Positions 8,096-17,806 of a stretch of DNA of 64,000 nucleotides are shown one piece after another. The stretch covers positions 1-64,000 of the forward strand of contig NZ_BMOK01000013.1 of the NCBI RefSeq assembly GCF_014647035.1. Direction: 5' to 3'. The notes under the pieces are model-generated. The model was not told the DNA's origin. It worked only from the letters and a program-made list of their open reading frames with translations, and did no database searches. Both the position numbers and the translations under genes were made by a program. Origin of the DNA: Sporolactobacillus putidus (GTDB lineage Bacteria > Bacillota > Bacilli > Bacillales > Sporolactobacillaceae). How positions within the stretch are numbered: the first letter of the stretch is position 1; every line of letters begins with the position of its first letter.

Positions 8096-9595
8096 ATGAG
8101 CAATATACAGAAAAAAACAGATGTGATCTTAATTGGTGCAGGAGTCATGAGCGCTACTTTAGGATCGTTATTGAAAACGCTAGCACCTGAATGGGAAATC
8201 AAAGTGTTTGAGAAACTCGGAAACGCGGGAGAGGAAAGCTCTAACGAATGGAATAATGCGGGTACGGGCCATTCTGCGCTGTGCGAGCTGAACTATACAT
8301 CCGAAAAATCTGACGGATCTATAGATATTAGCAAAGCGATAAAAATTAATGAACAGTTTCAGCTTTCAAGACAGTTTTGGTCCTATCTTGTAAACAGCAA
8401 TCTGATTCGTCGTCCGCAGGACTTTATCATGCCGATCCCTCATATGAGTTTCGTACAAGGGGAAAAAAATGTAACGTTTTTGAAAAAACGTTTTAAAACG
8501 CTGTCAAATAATCCCTTGTTTAAGGGAATGGAATTTTCCGATGACCCTGAAAAGCTGAAGGAATGGATTCCGCTGATCATGGAAGGTCGTACATCGAATG
8601 AACCGATAGCGGCAACAAAAATCGACTCTGGAACGGATGTCAACTTTGGGGCTTTAACACGCATGTTGTTTGACCATTTAAAGAGTAAAAACGTCGAGAT
8701 AAACTACAAGCATCGCGTTAAGGATATTAAACGTGCGGACGGCTCATGGGAAGTGAAAGTGCAGGATATCGATAGCGGTAAAATCGAATACCATACGGCA
8801 AAGTTCGTCTTTATCGGCGGTGGGGGCGGAAGTCTGCCTTTACTTCAAAAAACCGGCATTCCTGAGTCCAAACATATCGGAGGATTCCCGGTCAGCGGAC
8901 TCTTTATGGTCTGCAACAATCCAGAAGTTGCCCGGCAGCATCATGCCAAAGTATACGGGAAAGCTAAGATTGGTGCTCCGCCAATGTCTGTTCCGCATCT
9001 TGATACAAGATATATCGCGGGCAAGAAAACATTGCTGTTCGGACCGTTTGCCGGTTTCTCGCCAAAGTTCTTAAAAACAGGCTCAAACCTTGATTTGATA
9101 GGTTCCGTAAAACTGAATAATGTCTTCACGATGCTCTCGGCAGGTGTCAAACAGATGGCATTGACAAAATACCTGATCCAGCAAGTGATGTTATCGAATG
9201 AAAAGCGTATGGAAGAATTACGAGAGTTTATTCCAAACGCCAAAAGCGAGGACTGGGATCTAGTGGTAGCGGGCCAACGTGTGCAAGTGATCAAAGATAC
9301 GGAAGCCGGCGGCAGGGGAACTCTTCAATTTGGTACAGAAGTTGTTACAGCTGCTGATGGCTCGATCGCCGCATTGCTCGGCGCTTCTCCGGGTGCTTCA
9401 ACTGCCGTTTACGTGATGCTTGATGTATTAGAAAAATGCTTCCCAGAGCAGATGAAAGTATGGCAACCGAAAATAAAAGAAATGATTCCTTCTTATGGCG
9501 TGTCACTCGTGGAAAACGCGGATCTTTTCCGAGAAATTTATACGTCAACAGCGCGGACGCTCGGTCTGACCCTGGCAAGAGTCGGCTTGGGTTAA
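8096..9595 (+). CDS. mqo: Malate:quinone oxidoreductase
   Basis: A peripheral-membrane FAD enzyme that oxidises L-malate to oxaloacetate and passes electrons to menaquinone. The FAD fingerprint [14 protein letters not shown] is at residues 10-23. The family signature [19 protein letters not shown] follows at about 51-69, and [12 protein letters not shown] and [10 protein letters not shown] occur later. At 499 aa it has the normal length. The ATG at 8096 is chosen over one ten codons upstream because AAGGAAGG lies just before it and the N-terminus [16 protein letters not shown] matches Bacillus Mqo. It is monocistronic, with two tandem hairpins downstream. Confidence 0.96.
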   Translation: MSNIQKKTDVILIGAGVMSATLGSLLKTLAPEWEIKVFEKLGNAGEESSNEWNNAGTGHSALCELNYTSEKSDGSIDISKAIKINEQFQLSRQFWSYLVNSNLIRRPQDFIMPIPHMSFVQGEKNVTFLKKRFKTLSNNPLFKGMEFSDDPEKLKEWIPLIMEGRTSNEPIAATKIDSGTDVNFGALTRMLFDHLKSKNVEINYKHRVKDIKRADGSWEVKVQDIDSGKIEYHTAKFVFIGGGGGSLPLLQKTGIPESKHIGGFPVSGLFMVCNNPEVARQHHAKVYGKAKIGAPPMSVPHLDTRYIAGKKTLLFGPFAGFSPKFLKTGSNLDLIGSVKLNNVFTMLSAGVKQMALTKYLIQQVMLSNEKRMEELREFIPNAKSEDWDLVVAGQRVQVIKDTEAGGRGTLQFGTEVVTAADGSIAALLGASPGASTAVYVMLDVLEKCFPEQMKVWQPKIKEMIPSYGVSLVENADLFREIYTSTARTLGLTLARVGLG

Positions 9596-9690
9596 CTCTT
9601 TGTTTCTATGAAGAGAAGATTGAAAAGGCAATCATTAAAAAAGAGAAAAAGAATTGAGTCAAGCATAGAACATCATTGAAACTAAACACA

Positions 9691-9729
9691 GAACCTTTGA
9701 TCTGTCCTTAGATTAAAGGTCCTTTTTTA
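9691..9729 (+). terminator. Terminator of mqo
   Basis: Arms at 9693-9703 and 9710-9720 (ten of eleven paired) are followed by CCTTTTTT. The structure lies about 100 bp beyond the mqo stop. Confidence 0.8.
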
Positions 9730-9731
9730 GT

Positions 9732-9766
9732 ATCAACATCGGGCTTAAAGCCCAATGTTGATTTTG
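9732..9766 (+). terminator. Second tandem terminator hairpin
   Basis: Fifteen-base arms (9732-9746 and 9748-9762, one mismatch) are followed by TTTT. It directly follows the first mqo terminator, giving back-to-back termination before the next plus-strand gene. Confidence 0.65.
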
Positions 9767-9878
9767 TGCTTTGTTGATTGACCGGAAGGTGCGCGGATCG
9801 CCCGCGGAAAGCGAGCGCGTGGAGCGAAAAGCAACGGATAAGATGACAGAGCCCAAAATTTACGAGGAGGCTATGAAC

Positions 9879-10265
9879 ATGGACTGGGAAAAAGCGGATC
9901 AGAATCTGGGAGAATACCTGGCGACACTCGTTGCGGGCTATGCGTGCAAAAAGAAGATGATGTTCGGGGCTTCGGTCTATTTTGTGAATGACAATATGTG
10001 GACGGGCGTGAAGGGCAAAATCGTTTTCCTCAGATTATCTGAAAACGACCGCTCGGCAATTCAGGCTGAAAACGATGAAATCAGGCCTTTTGAGCCTGCC
10101 CCCGGCCGTATGATGAAGGAGTATGTTGAGGTTCCGGAAAGCAAGCTGACCGATGATGAATTTGCCCATAAATGGCTGGATATTTCATATTCCTATGTAA
10201 AAAGTCTTCCTCCTAAAGTGAAAAAGGAGAAGAAAACCAAATCAGGGAAACCCGGACGAAAATAA
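9879..10265 (+). CDS. TfoX N-terminal-domain-like protein
   Basis: A 128-residue protein with the TfoX_N pattern: KKKMMFGASVYFVNDNMWTG, then GKIVFLRLSENDRS, PFEPAPGRMMKEYVEVPE and a C-terminal helix KWLDISYSYVKSLP. It ends in a lysine-rich tail. TfoX/Sxy proteins regulate competence in proteobacteria, but stand-alone TfoX_N proteins in Firmicutes have no settled role. The ATG at 9879 is set by GAGGAGG eight bases upstream; the earlier ATG at 9873 is too close to it, and the TTG at 9771 has no ribosome site. It stands alone between mqo and the DUF1697 gene. Confidence 0.75.
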   Translation: MDWEKADQNLGEYLATLVAGYACKKKMMFGASVYFVNDNMWTGVKGKIVFLRLSENDRSAIQAENDEIRPFEPAPGRMMKEYVEVPESKLTDDEFAHKWLDISYSYVKSLPPKVKKEKKTKSGKPGRK

Positions 10266-10353
10266 TTCTATTTTTTTACTTTAAGACGGCGAGCTTAAAA
10301 AAAGGGCCCATGAAAAAAAGCCGACTCGAAAAATATTCAGGAGGATTATCGAA

Positions 10354-10923
10354 GTGACTGTTTATTTGGCTCTGTTGAGGGGCATTAACGTGGGCGGTAA
10401 AAACAAGATAAAAATGGCCGATTTAAGACATGTACTTGAATCCATCGGCCTTAACCGGGTAGAAACGTATATTCAGAGCGGCAATGTTTTATTTGAATCC
10501 GATGATGAAGAAGATACGCTTCGTAAGAAAATAGAAAACGAGATCGAAACGATTTTTGGATTTCCAGTCGTTGTCGTTTTGAGAACAGCCGCCGAGTTAG
10601 AACGGGTGATCCGGGTTTGTCCATTTTCTGAGGAAGAAATTAAAGAAGCGGAATGGGCAAATTCAGAAGGAGAAAGCCTATACGTCGCCCTGTTGACCCA
10701 CCCCCCTTTAAAGCAAAAAATGGATGACTTGAACAGGTTTAAGAGTGGGGAAGATGATTGTCGAATAGTGAACAGGGATATTTATCTTTTATTGCGGCAT
10801 AGTATTCGACATTCCAAACTTGCGAATCATCTTCAAAAGCTGGACGTGCCGGCGACGATCCGCAATTGGAAAACGATGAACAGACTTCATACATTAGCAA
10901 AATCGAGGACAGATAAGGAATAG
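10354..10923 (+). CDS. DUF1697 family protein
   Basis: A 189-residue cytosolic protein of the DUF1697 family. It opens with the typical YLALLRGINVGGKNKIKM and continues ETYIQSGNVLFES. RIVNRDIYLLL and the conserved ending TIRNWKTMNRL are also present. The function of the family is not established. It starts with GTG at 10354, preceded by AGGAGG. The 3' end carries a perfect 16-bp inverted repeat that overlaps the stop codon and faces the convergent methyltransferase gene. Confidence 0.85.
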   Translation: MTVYLALLRGINVGGKNKIKMADLRHVLESIGLNRVETYIQSGNVLFESDDEEDTLRKKIENEIETIFGFPVVVVLRTAAELERVIRVCPFSEEEIKEAEWANSEGESLYVALLTHPPLKQKMDDLNRFKSGEDDCRIVNRDIYLLLRHSIRHSKLANHLQKLDVPATIRNWKTMNRLHTLAKSRTDKE

Positions 10924-10943
10924 AGTTCTGTCCTCGATTTTGC
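10897..10943. terminator. Bidirectional hairpin at the end of the DUF1697 gene
   Basis: A perfect 16-bp inverted repeat (10897-10912 and 10928-10943, GCAAAATCGAGGACAG) overlaps the stop codon of the DUF1697 gene, between two convergent genes. The T tract inside the stem is only four bases, so termination is likely but not textbook. Confidence 0.5.
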
Positions 10944-10991
10944 ATACCATCAAGGCAAGCAAAGATGCAATAAAGTGGTGCCGCTCTTTGT

Positions 10992-11573
10992 TTATTTTTT
11001 TTCAAATACCAGCCCAAAGTGATAAGGCGGCAGATCAAAAGAATCGAGTAAAGAAAACCCTGCCTCTTCCGCCCATTCACTGATTTTTTCGGGTGTCGGC
11101 CTGATTTCGAGTGAGGGCCCTCTTGGCGTGTCCCCGTACTTCCAGTGGATAACGCCCGCCCTTCCTTTGCTGTTCAGCAAGTTATATGCGCTCCTCAGTA
11201 AAGCCAGAGGCTTTTCACAATGAAGGATATTGAAAAGCGTGATGTAATCAACAGTTTCTGTATGCCTTTCAAGAGATTCGGCTCTGTTTGCAGCGGACAT
11301 ATCACCGCAAACGAGAGCGACATTTTCCAGGTTTTGCTTCAGTGCCTTTGTCCTGCAAGCCTCAATCATCTCCGGGTCAATGTCTATGCCTATGGCCTGT
11401 CCGCTGATCCGTTTAGCGGCCGGTATTAAAAAAGTTCCGTATCCGCAGCCAACATCAATCAGTGTATTAATGTTTCGCCCAATGCCCATCTGCTCAAGAA
11501 TCTGATCCGGATCGAAAAAAGTTTTCCATAATTGTTCATCCGGCATGCCCGACTCTCTGTATTTCATATCCAT
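10992..11573 (-). CDS. Class I SAM-dependent methyltransferase
   Basis: A Rossmann-fold methyltransferase of about 193 aa. Motif I is INTLIDVGCGYGTFLIPAA, motif II includes GIDIDPEMIEACR, and VALVCGDMSA and VDYITLFNILHCEKP follow. The substrate is unknown. The frame stays open well upstream, but the region before MDMKYRESGMPDE does not look protein-like. Starts at 11573 or 11567 are therefore preferred, with only a weak GTGGTG upstream. It is convergent with the DUF1697 gene. Confidence 0.75.
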   Translation of the reverse strand: MDMKYRESGMPDEQLWKTFFDPDQILEQMGIGRNINTLIDVGCGYGTFLIPAAKRISGQAIGIDIDPEMIEACRTKALKQNLENVALVCGDMSAANRAESLERHTETVDYITLFNILHCEKPLALLRSAYNLLNSKGRAGVIHWKYGDTPRGPSLEIRPTPEKISEWAEEAGFSLLDSFDLPPYHFGLVFEKK

Positions 11574-11833
11574 ACACCACTTTTTTGTTTCATCTCTTAA
11601 GGAGGATTGCCCCAGCAGAAAATTTTTCTCCCTTAAATGTAACATATTGAGATGCAAAGTTTGTTCATTTATGCTTATTTTAAAAGATGAACGTTTGATC
11701 ATCCGGGGAAACACAATACCGATACATTTCCGCAAATACTAGATATAAATACATAAGTGTAGATCCAGAGGCGGGGAGACTTATAAGAAAAGGGTATTAA
11801 AACGACTAAACAAGGCTTACGAAAGGAGACATC

Positions 11834-12229
11834 ATGGAGGGAAGCAAAATTACATTTCAATCAATCGATGAATATATTTTACAATTTCCTCCCGAGGTTC
11901 AGGACATACTGAGAACGTTAAGGAAAGTTATAAAAGAGTCGGCACCGGGAGCTGAAGAAAAGATCAGCTATCAAATGCCCGCTTTTGCGTTGCACGGAAA
12001 TTTGGTGTACTTTGCCGCCTACAAAAAGCATATTGGATTTTATCCGACTTCCAGCGGAATCACCGCCTTTAAACAAGAGTTATCGAAATATAAGGGATCA
12101 AAAGGGTCGGTGCAGTTTCCAATTGGAAATCCTCTGCCTTACGAATTAATCAGCAAGATCGTTAAATTCAGAGTTGCTGAGAATATAAAACGCGCAGAAG
12201 ACAAATTGAAAAAGAAGAAATCCATTTAA
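11834..12229 (+). CDS. YdhG-like DUF1801 protein
   Basis: A 131-residue protein of the DUF1801/YdhG family, which has a frataxin-like fold. Conserved stretches are FPPEVQDILRTLRKVIKE, EEKISYQMPAFAL, YKKHIGFYPTSSGI and KGSVQFPIGNPLP. Some relatives are described as intracellular iron chaperones; that role is not shown here. AAAGGAGA lies eight bases before the ATG. It stands alone. Confidence 0.85.
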   Translation: MEGSKITFQSIDEYILQFPPEVQDILRTLRKVIKESAPGAEEKISYQMPAFALHGNLVYFAAYKKHIGFYPTSSGITAFKQELSKYKGSKGSVQFPIGNPLPYELISKIVKFRVAENIKRAEDKLKKKKSI

Positions 12230-12271
12230 AATATTTTGATCCCATTAAACACATGATTTTATCTCTTATTT

Positions 12272-12883
12272 CTAAGGTTTCTCTCTCTTGCCGACTGAAA
12301 GCATTTTATGTATCCAAGGGTTCGGCAGTATGAAAAAAGCGGGTACCAATGCGATTAAAATATAACTGAGATAAATCGAATAAAAAGAAAACCAGATGGC
12401 AAAACCATAGATTCCTATCGGGCATAAATGTATGATTAAAATTCTTTTGATAAATTTCTCCGACAAGTTTCTCTCAATGTGACGGTTATTTTTTGAAACA
12501 TACCGCCAAAACCAGGAACCTGTCAGATTGGTCATCGAAAGCGTGAGACAATAAATCGTAATGGCGATCGGATCATTATAGTGCCAGCTGATCAGTAAAG
12601 TTGGAAAGGGCATAAAGGCTATAAAGAGTAAAGTCAGGTTATTAATCCATAAAGCATTCCGATCAATGGTCCTGACAAAATGGATCATCGTGTGATGGGC
12701 CACCCAGTACACACCGATGATCAGAAAGCTGAGAATATAAGCCAGGATGTTAGGGTAAAGGTGAATCAGGGTTGAGGTGATGTCTGCTTTAATGAGATCC
12801 TGGTTATTAATATTTAATACCAGCAGGGTTATGGCAATAGCAAAAACACCGTCACTAAATGCTTCAATCCTATTTTTGCCCAT
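12272..12883 (-). CDS. TMEM175-family (DUF1211) potassium channel-like membrane protein
   Basis: A 203-residue integral membrane protein. The first helix contains the family motif RIEAFSDGVFAIAITLLVL (residues 5-23), which lines the pore in bacterial TMEM175 channels. Further hydrophobic helices give about six spans, and HHTMIHFVRTIDRNALWINN lies between helices. Bacterial members conduct potassium. The ATG at 12883 has GGGGAG about nine bases upstream. It is a single gene, with no partner nearby. Confidence 0.85.
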   Translation of the reverse strand: MGKNRIEAFSDGVFAIAITLLVLNINNQDLIKADITSTLIHLYPNILAYILSFLIIGVYWVAHHTMIHFVRTIDRNALWINNLTLLFIAFMPFPTLLISWHYNDPIAITIYCLTLSMTNLTGSWFWRYVSKNNRHIERNLSEKFIKRILIIHLCPIGIYGFAIWFSFYSIYLSYILIALVPAFFILPNPWIHKMLSVGKREKP

Positions 12884-13018
12884 AATTTCATCTCCCCTCG
12901 ATTTGTAAATGAGACATCAGCCCGTCCGTTTCGACCATTACTTATCCAACGTACGCGATTCGCTGCAGTTTATGAACTGTGTTTGCGATTCAAGAATAAA
13001 CAGAATTTTTGAATCCGT

Positions 13019-13989
13019 TTATTTTTTAATCATCCATTGAGTTTTCTTCAATGGATCATTTTTATGCTGCCTGAACTTGCTGAAATGGAGTCCCGGGCTG
13101 CCTGTTGAAAAGAACACCGCAATGATGACTAAAGCCATACCCATGATTTGCTGCCATGTAATGGACGAACCATAGAAGAGCATCGAAATCCACGTGGCAT
13201 TAATAGGGACTAAATTCATATACATGCTCGTTCTGCTCGCTCCAATTTTTTGAATGCCCATATTCCAAAGAAAGAAAGCGACGACCGTCGAGCATAGGAC
13301 CATAAAAGCCATTTCCGCCCACGCTTGCACAGACACATGAGTCACATTCCCCCAGCCATTCTCAAAAAAAGAACCAATGGCCAGAAAAAATGAGCCGATC
13401 AACATCGTAACTGTTGTCGTCAAAAGGGGGAGCAGGTCTTCATCACAACCTTCCCGATGAGTCCGTGGGCGACCCAGCAGCCTAACGCTGTAAGAAGCAA
13501 GAGGTCTCCGATGTTGAACTTTAGCGCCGTGATCGTCTGAAGCGACCCCCTGACGATCACGAGAAATACACCAAAGAGAGACAACAGGAGACCGAAACCA
13601 ATCCGGAGATTCCATGATTCTTTCAGGAAAACAACGGCACCAAGGACAACAAAAACGGGTGTCGTCGCCATAATTAAAGATCCATTGATAGGCGAAGTGT
13701 ATTTCATTGATTCAAAGAAAAAGAGATTGTATCCAAAAATTCCGGTGAGCGACATGAACAGGATACCGATTCCGCTTTTTTTAGATAAATTTGTTTTCCA
13801 TTCAGATCTGACCGCTGTAATCGTCAATAAAATAATACTGGCTAATCCAAAACGAATTGTTGCAGCTGTTACGGGGGGTATCTCGGTGATCACGTGTTTC
13901 GTTGCTCCAAAAGCGCCGCCCCAAAATATCGGGACAAGTAAGAGTAAAATATAATAGATGCCGTTGTTTTGTTTCTCTTGTGCTCTCAT
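13019..13989 (-). pseudogene. EamA/DMT-family transporter, frameshifted
   Basis: Two overlapping frames together encode one ten-helix drug/metabolite transporter. The first half (from the ATG at 13989) holds LLVPIFWGGAFGATKHVI and other EamA helices and stops after VMKTCSPF. The second half continues with LLTTTVTMLIGSFFLAIG in the next frame. Adding one C to the C5 run (plus-strand G5 at 13426-13430) would restore MKTCSPLLTTTVT. The damage is therefore a single-base slip in a homopolymer: a real mutation, a phase-variable site or a sequencing error. It is the last gene of a GntR-DUF2000-EamA unit. AAGGGAG precedes the start. Confidence 0.85.
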
Positions 13990-14028
13990 TTAGCGGTCTC
14001 CCTTGCCTGACTTTAATTTACTATCAAA

Positions 14029-14439
14029 TCATTTATGCAGAGAAAGCCCCTTCACGATCTTGTCAACGGTATTTTTCGGACCATACATCGCCATGCCGAC
14101 AATTTGAAGGTCTTCATCCCTGCATGATTTAACGGCCGCCCGGTTATCCTGGTCATTGTCCGTCTTGAAAAGTTCCTCCGTATAGATTGAGAGATGGATA
14201 TCTCTGCTTAACGCACGCTGATGCACCTTTTTAATTTGGTCTTTGTCCGCGGAGAAAACTAATACGGGCTGCTTGAACATGGGCAGGTACATGTGCCCGG
14301 AGCCGTCTTCATAATTTTCACCGATAATATCTTTTACTGTTCCGGCAATGCCGCTGACTGTAAATGCGGTGATATTCAGCTCTTGCCACATTTGCAGTCC
14401 TTCTCTTATAACAACCGTTATTTTTGTGCTTAGCTTCAT
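14029..14439 (-). CDS. DUF2000 family protein
   Basis: A 136-residue protein with the DUF2000 pattern: KITVVIREGLQMWQELNITA, then ENYEDGSGHMYLPMFKQPVL, TEELFKTDNDQDNRAAV and the ending TVDKIVKGLSLHK. The family has a PTH2-like fold and no established activity. The ATG at 14439 has AAAGGGG eight or nine bases upstream. It lies between a GntR regulator (26 bp upstream) and an EamA transporter (39 bp downstream). The three probably form one operon, in which this protein may bind or process the transported metabolite; that is inference. Confidence 0.85.
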   Translation of the reverse strand: MKLSTKITVVIREGLQMWQELNITAFTVSGIAGTVKDIIGENYEDGSGHMYLPMFKQPVLVFSADKDQIKKVHQRALSRDIHLSIYTEELFKTDNDQDNRAAVKSCRDEDLQIVGMAMYGPKNTVDKIVKGLSLHK

Positions 14440-14465
14440 AGAGAATGCCCCTTTCATGAATTTTG

Positions 14466-15134
14466 CTATTTTAGAAGACGATAAACTTCGTTCATGGGCC
14501 TCAGCCAGTTCCGGCTCATAACAGCTGAGGCTGACTCAGGGTTGTGTTCATTAAAAGCTTGAATAACGGCGGCATGTTCCTTTACGGAATCTGTTTTAAG
14601 GGTAAGATCATTTTTTAGAAAAACATATTTAAAGCGTCGAATGTGCAGCTGCAAGGTTGCCGAAAAACGATCGATGTACGGATTATCAGCAATCTTTAAA
14701 ATGAGATTGTGATAGTCTTCATCACAAGTCATCGCGTCAAATGGCTGTCCATTTTTTATGGCTTCTTCATATTTTTGGTTAATGGCCTTCAGCTCTTCAA
14801 CTTGTTCCGGAGTGATGAGTTCAGCTGCTTCCTCAGCTGCCAAAGCTTGCAACGAAGCAAGCGGGGGATACACTTTCAGAACATCTTTCTTTTTAATCAG
14901 GGTAATACGTGTTTCTCTGCCGGGAAACGTCTCAATAAATCCCTGAACTTCAAGCAGCTGCAGGGCTTCGCGTATGGGTGTTCGGCTGATGCTGAGAGTT
15001 TCTGCCAGTTCCGAATCGTATAGTTTTTCTCCGGGTTCAAGCGTTCCATCAATAATACATCGTTGCAATTGATTAAATGCCTTATCCTTGGCAGATAAAC
15101 GGACGGGAGAAGAATAGTTTTTCGGTATCGGCAT
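14466..15134 (-). CDS. GntR-family (FadR/FCD) transcriptional regulator
   Basis: A 222-residue regulator. The N-terminal winged helix holds DKAFNQLQRCIIDGTLEPGE, then LAETLSISRTPIREALQLLE. The C-terminal all-helical FCD ligand-binding domain includes the metal-binding-type residues DEDYHNLILKIADN and SVKEHAAVIQAF. It is the first gene of a unit with DUF2000 and an EamA transporter and probably controls it in response to a small acid or amino acid. The ribosome site before the ATG is weak (TGGGATT). Confidence 0.9.
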   Translation of the reverse strand: MPIPKNYSSPVRLSAKDKAFNQLQRCIIDGTLEPGEKLYDSELAETLSISRTPIREALQLLEVQGFIETFPGRETRITLIKKKDVLKVYPPLASLQALAAEEAAELITPEQVEELKAINQKYEEAIKNGQPFDAMTCDEDYHNLILKIADNPYIDRFSATLQLHIRRFKYVFLKNDLTLKTDSVKEHAAVIQAFNEHNPESASAVMSRNWLRPMNEVYRLLK

Positions 15135-15437
15135 ATTGTAATCCCAAATGTTTGATTTATTAGAAATATATCACATATGTATTTATATATCAATACTGTT
15201 GCTGTTCATTTTAATATTTAATAGTCAAACACAAAAAATAGTTTTGAGAGACCGATTTGTGCGTTAAAATTGTATAAAAGATGACAGAATGTAATTTAAA
15301 CACTGTCAAGTAAGTCAATGGCGCGGCTAAGTTCTCCATTTCGCAAATAAAGCCTTAAGCGTATACGGAAGCGAATTGAGAAGTATGAAAAACATAAAAC
15401 GGAAAGTTGATACGGATTATTGATCTGAGGTGAATGT
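15135..15437. other. Intergenic space between gntR and a GNAT gene
   Basis: This divergent, AT-rich gap of about 300 bp must hold the promoters of the gntR unit and the GNAT gene. I see no clear operator palindrome, RNA structure or coding frame in it. Confidence 0.4.
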
Positions 15438-15866
15438 ATGATCGTCAGAGAAATGCAGCTTGAGGATATTCCTCAACTATCAGTTCTTTACCGGCAGTTT
15501 TGGAATGAAGAATCGGATGTTGTGAAGATGAAAAAACAATTTGTAAAAATTCGAGAGGAAAACACGCACATCCTATTAAGCGCAATAATAGAAAATAAAT
15601 TGGCCGGTTCGGTGATGGGTATTGTCTGTGAAGAGCTTTACGGGGACTGCAAACCCTTCTTGGTGATTGAAAACATGATCGTTGATCAAACCACGAGGAG
15701 GGCGGGAGTTGGCAGGGCCTTACTGCTTGAACTAGAAAAAAGGGCTGCGGAAAGGAACTGCACGCAAATGATTCTGGTGACAGAAGAAGATCGGCTTGAT
15801 GCTTGCAGTTTCTATGAATCTTATGGATTTCAACGAAATAATAGAGGCTATAAGAAAAAACTATAA
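15438..15866 (+). CDS. GNAT-family N-acetyltransferase
   Basis: A 142-residue single-domain acetyltransferase. Strand 4 and the acetyl-CoA loop read VIENMIVDQTTRRAGVGRAL (the RRAGVG loop at about residues 97-102), and the C-terminal motif is ACSFYESYGFQRNNRGYKK. The substrate is unknown. GAGGTGA lies just before the ATG. It is monocistronic. Confidence 0.88.
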   Translation: MIVREMQLEDIPQLSVLYRQFWNEESDVVKMKKQFVKIREENTHILLSAIIENKLAGSVMGIVCEELYGDCKPFLVIENMIVDQTTRRAGVGRALLLELEKRAAERNCTQMILVTEEDRLDACSFYESYGFQRNNRGYKKKL

Positions 15867-16413
15867 TGACAAGAAAGCCTCACGGGGAGCGTGTGTGCTA
15901 AAAGCAAGTTTTCACCAGGCTAAAGTTGATGACGAACTGCAGAAAATTCCGCCTGCTGAGCCCTTATCGCCTGCATGAGTAAAAGCGGGCCGCTAAACCG
16001 TCAGGACAAAACCCCGAGTAAGCGAATAACCTTGTAACCCCAATATTAAACCGCGCTTTTTATCCCGACCTGGTCGAAGAATACATCCTCCAATATGGCG
16101 TTTATCCAAATTCAAAACCATACCGGCTTGATTAAACCCTTTCATTCAGGCAAGGACACAATTTTTGCTCTCTTCTAATCTGTCTTTTCACGGCACACGT
16201 CCCGTCGCAGAGACACAAGTACATAGATTCCAGTGGAAGTTATGGAAAACAGGTAACTAACCCAAAGCTCGTCTACCTCATGATGCATATAAATATAGGA
16301 CAATACGACAGCAGAGATAGATGGAAGGGAGTGACATGAGCGGAGCGCATAAGAGGCAGGGTCGTCTCTTAAAAACATCATGAATTTGCCGGCCAGATTG
16401 AAAGGAGACAACT
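15867..16413. other. Gene-free stretch before the ArsB-like gene
   Basis: About 550 bp without a supported gene. The largest frame (16175-16411, minus strand) would overlap the promoter and ribosome site of the ArsB-like gene and lacks recognisable features. It may be degenerate coding DNA. No clear hairpin or repeat is seen. Confidence 0.35.
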
Positions 16414-17778
16414 ATGATTTTTCAACCTATGGTTTGGATAACCGTTTTAACCTTTTTTGCGACTGTTGTATTTATTCTTTGGAGACCGGGAGGGATTAAT
16501 GAAGCCATACCTGCTGCAGTTGGCGCGTTTATTGTGCTACTGAGCGGAAGTGTTTCACTATCGGATCTTGGGAAAATAGCAGATACAATAAGCGGTGCGG
16601 CTATTACGATTATAGCAACGATTGTTATGGCGATTGTCCTGGAAAGCTTCGGTTTCTTTAATTGGATGGCGGAAAAACTCGCCGCCCAGGCAAAGGGGTC
16701 GGGAATTCGCTTATTCTGGTACATCAATCTTCTCTGTTTTCTAATGACTCTTTTTTTCAATAATGATGGAAGTATTTTAATCACCACGCCGATTTTGGTC
16801 ATGCTGCTCAACAATATGGGCCTGAAAAATCATGAGAAAATCCCGTATTTGCTGTCCGGGGGCCTGATCGCCACCGCGTCGAGTGCTCCGATCGGCGTTA
16901 GCAATATCGTTAACCTGATTGCTCTGAAGATCGTGCATATGACATTGTATATGCATACGGCTATGATGTTTGTTCCGGCATCGCTCGGCCTGCTTTTGCT
17001 GACCGGGCTTCTGTTCCTCAGATTTTACAAAATATTGCCGAAAACCGTTCCTGTTACGGTGACCGGACGTTCATTCAAATCGTATCATCCGCTCAAATCA
17101 GAACTTCATCATGTATCGGAAAAGAACCGTTCCCGGCTGATGCGCAATGTCCTGCTGTTCGTATTTTCCGTCCGGGTCAGCCTGTTTGTCGCTTCATTTC
17201 TGTCGATCCCGGTCTACATTGTCGCTGTTGCCGGTTCGTTGATCCTTCTCGGATGGAGATGGGCTTATTTAAAAATACCTCCTTACGATATGCTAAAGAA
17301 AACGCCCTGGTATATTCTCATTTTCGCCTTCAGCATGTATGTCATTATCTATGGCTTGAATAACATCGGTTTGACCACTTTACTCGTCAACTATTTGCAT
17401 CCTGTGGTATCCGGGAACTTGCTCCATGCGAGTGTCATGATGGGTTTGCTGCTGTCCGTTCTCTCCAATCTTTTTAACAATCATCCGGCACTTATGGTTG
17501 GGACCCTCACATTAACGAACATGCATCTGAATCTGCTGACCTTGAAAGTCTCATATCTGGCTAATGTCATCGGCAGTGACATGGGTTCCCTGCTTCTCCC
17601 GATGGGAACGCTTGCCACCTTGATGTGGATGCATATCCTGAAAAAAGGAAAAGTACGAATCACCTGGCGGGAGTATGTAAAAGTCACCGTGTTCGTCATT
17701 CCGCCGACCGTTTTGTTTACACTAGTCATTTTATATTACTGGGTAACCTGGATTTTCGGCGGAGTTGGTCAAGTATAG
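16414..17778 (+). CDS. ArsB/NhaD-type (IT superfamily) transporter
   Basis: A 454-residue membrane carrier with about eleven or twelve helices, resembling the ArsB arsenite pump family and Bacillus YdfA. The conserved loop GGLIATASSAPIGVSNIVNL (about residues 149-168) and the first-half motif FFNNDGSILITTPI are characteristic. A pseudo-symmetric second-half motif appears as LSNLFNNHPALMVGT. The substrate could be arsenite, sodium or an organic anion. No arsR, arsC or arsA gene lies nearby, so an arsenic role is unsupported. AAAGGAGA precedes the ATG. A CotB-like gene follows after 28 bp. Confidence 0.8.
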   Translation: MIFQPMVWITVLTFFATVVFILWRPGGINEAIPAAVGAFIVLLSGSVSLSDLGKIADTISGAAITIIATIVMAIVLESFGFFNWMAEKLAAQAKGSGIRLFWYINLLCFLMTLFFNNDGSILITTPILVMLLNNMGLKNHEKIPYLLSGGLIATASSAPIGVSNIVNLIALKIVHMTLYMHTAMMFVPASLGLLLLTGLLFLRFYKILPKTVPVTVTGRSFKSYHPLKSELHHVSEKNRSRLMRNVLLFVFSVRVSLFVASFLSIPVYIVAVAGSLILLGWRWAYLKIPPYDMLKKTPWYILIFAFSMYVIIYGLNNIGLTTLLVNYLHPVVSGNLLHASVMMGLLLSVLSNLFNNHPALMVGTLTLTNMHLNLLTLKVSYLANVIGSDMGSLLLPMGTLATLMWMHILKKGKVRITWREYVKVTVFVIPPTVLFTLVILYYWVTWIFGGVGQV

Positions 17779-17806
17779 GCTCATATAAGAAGAAAGGAAC
17801 CTTAAA

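Noticed and set aside
16175-16411. A 78-codon minus-strand frame with some hydrophobic residues
   Set aside because: It starts inside the ribosome site of the ArsB-like gene, has no ribosome site of its own and no recognisable motif.
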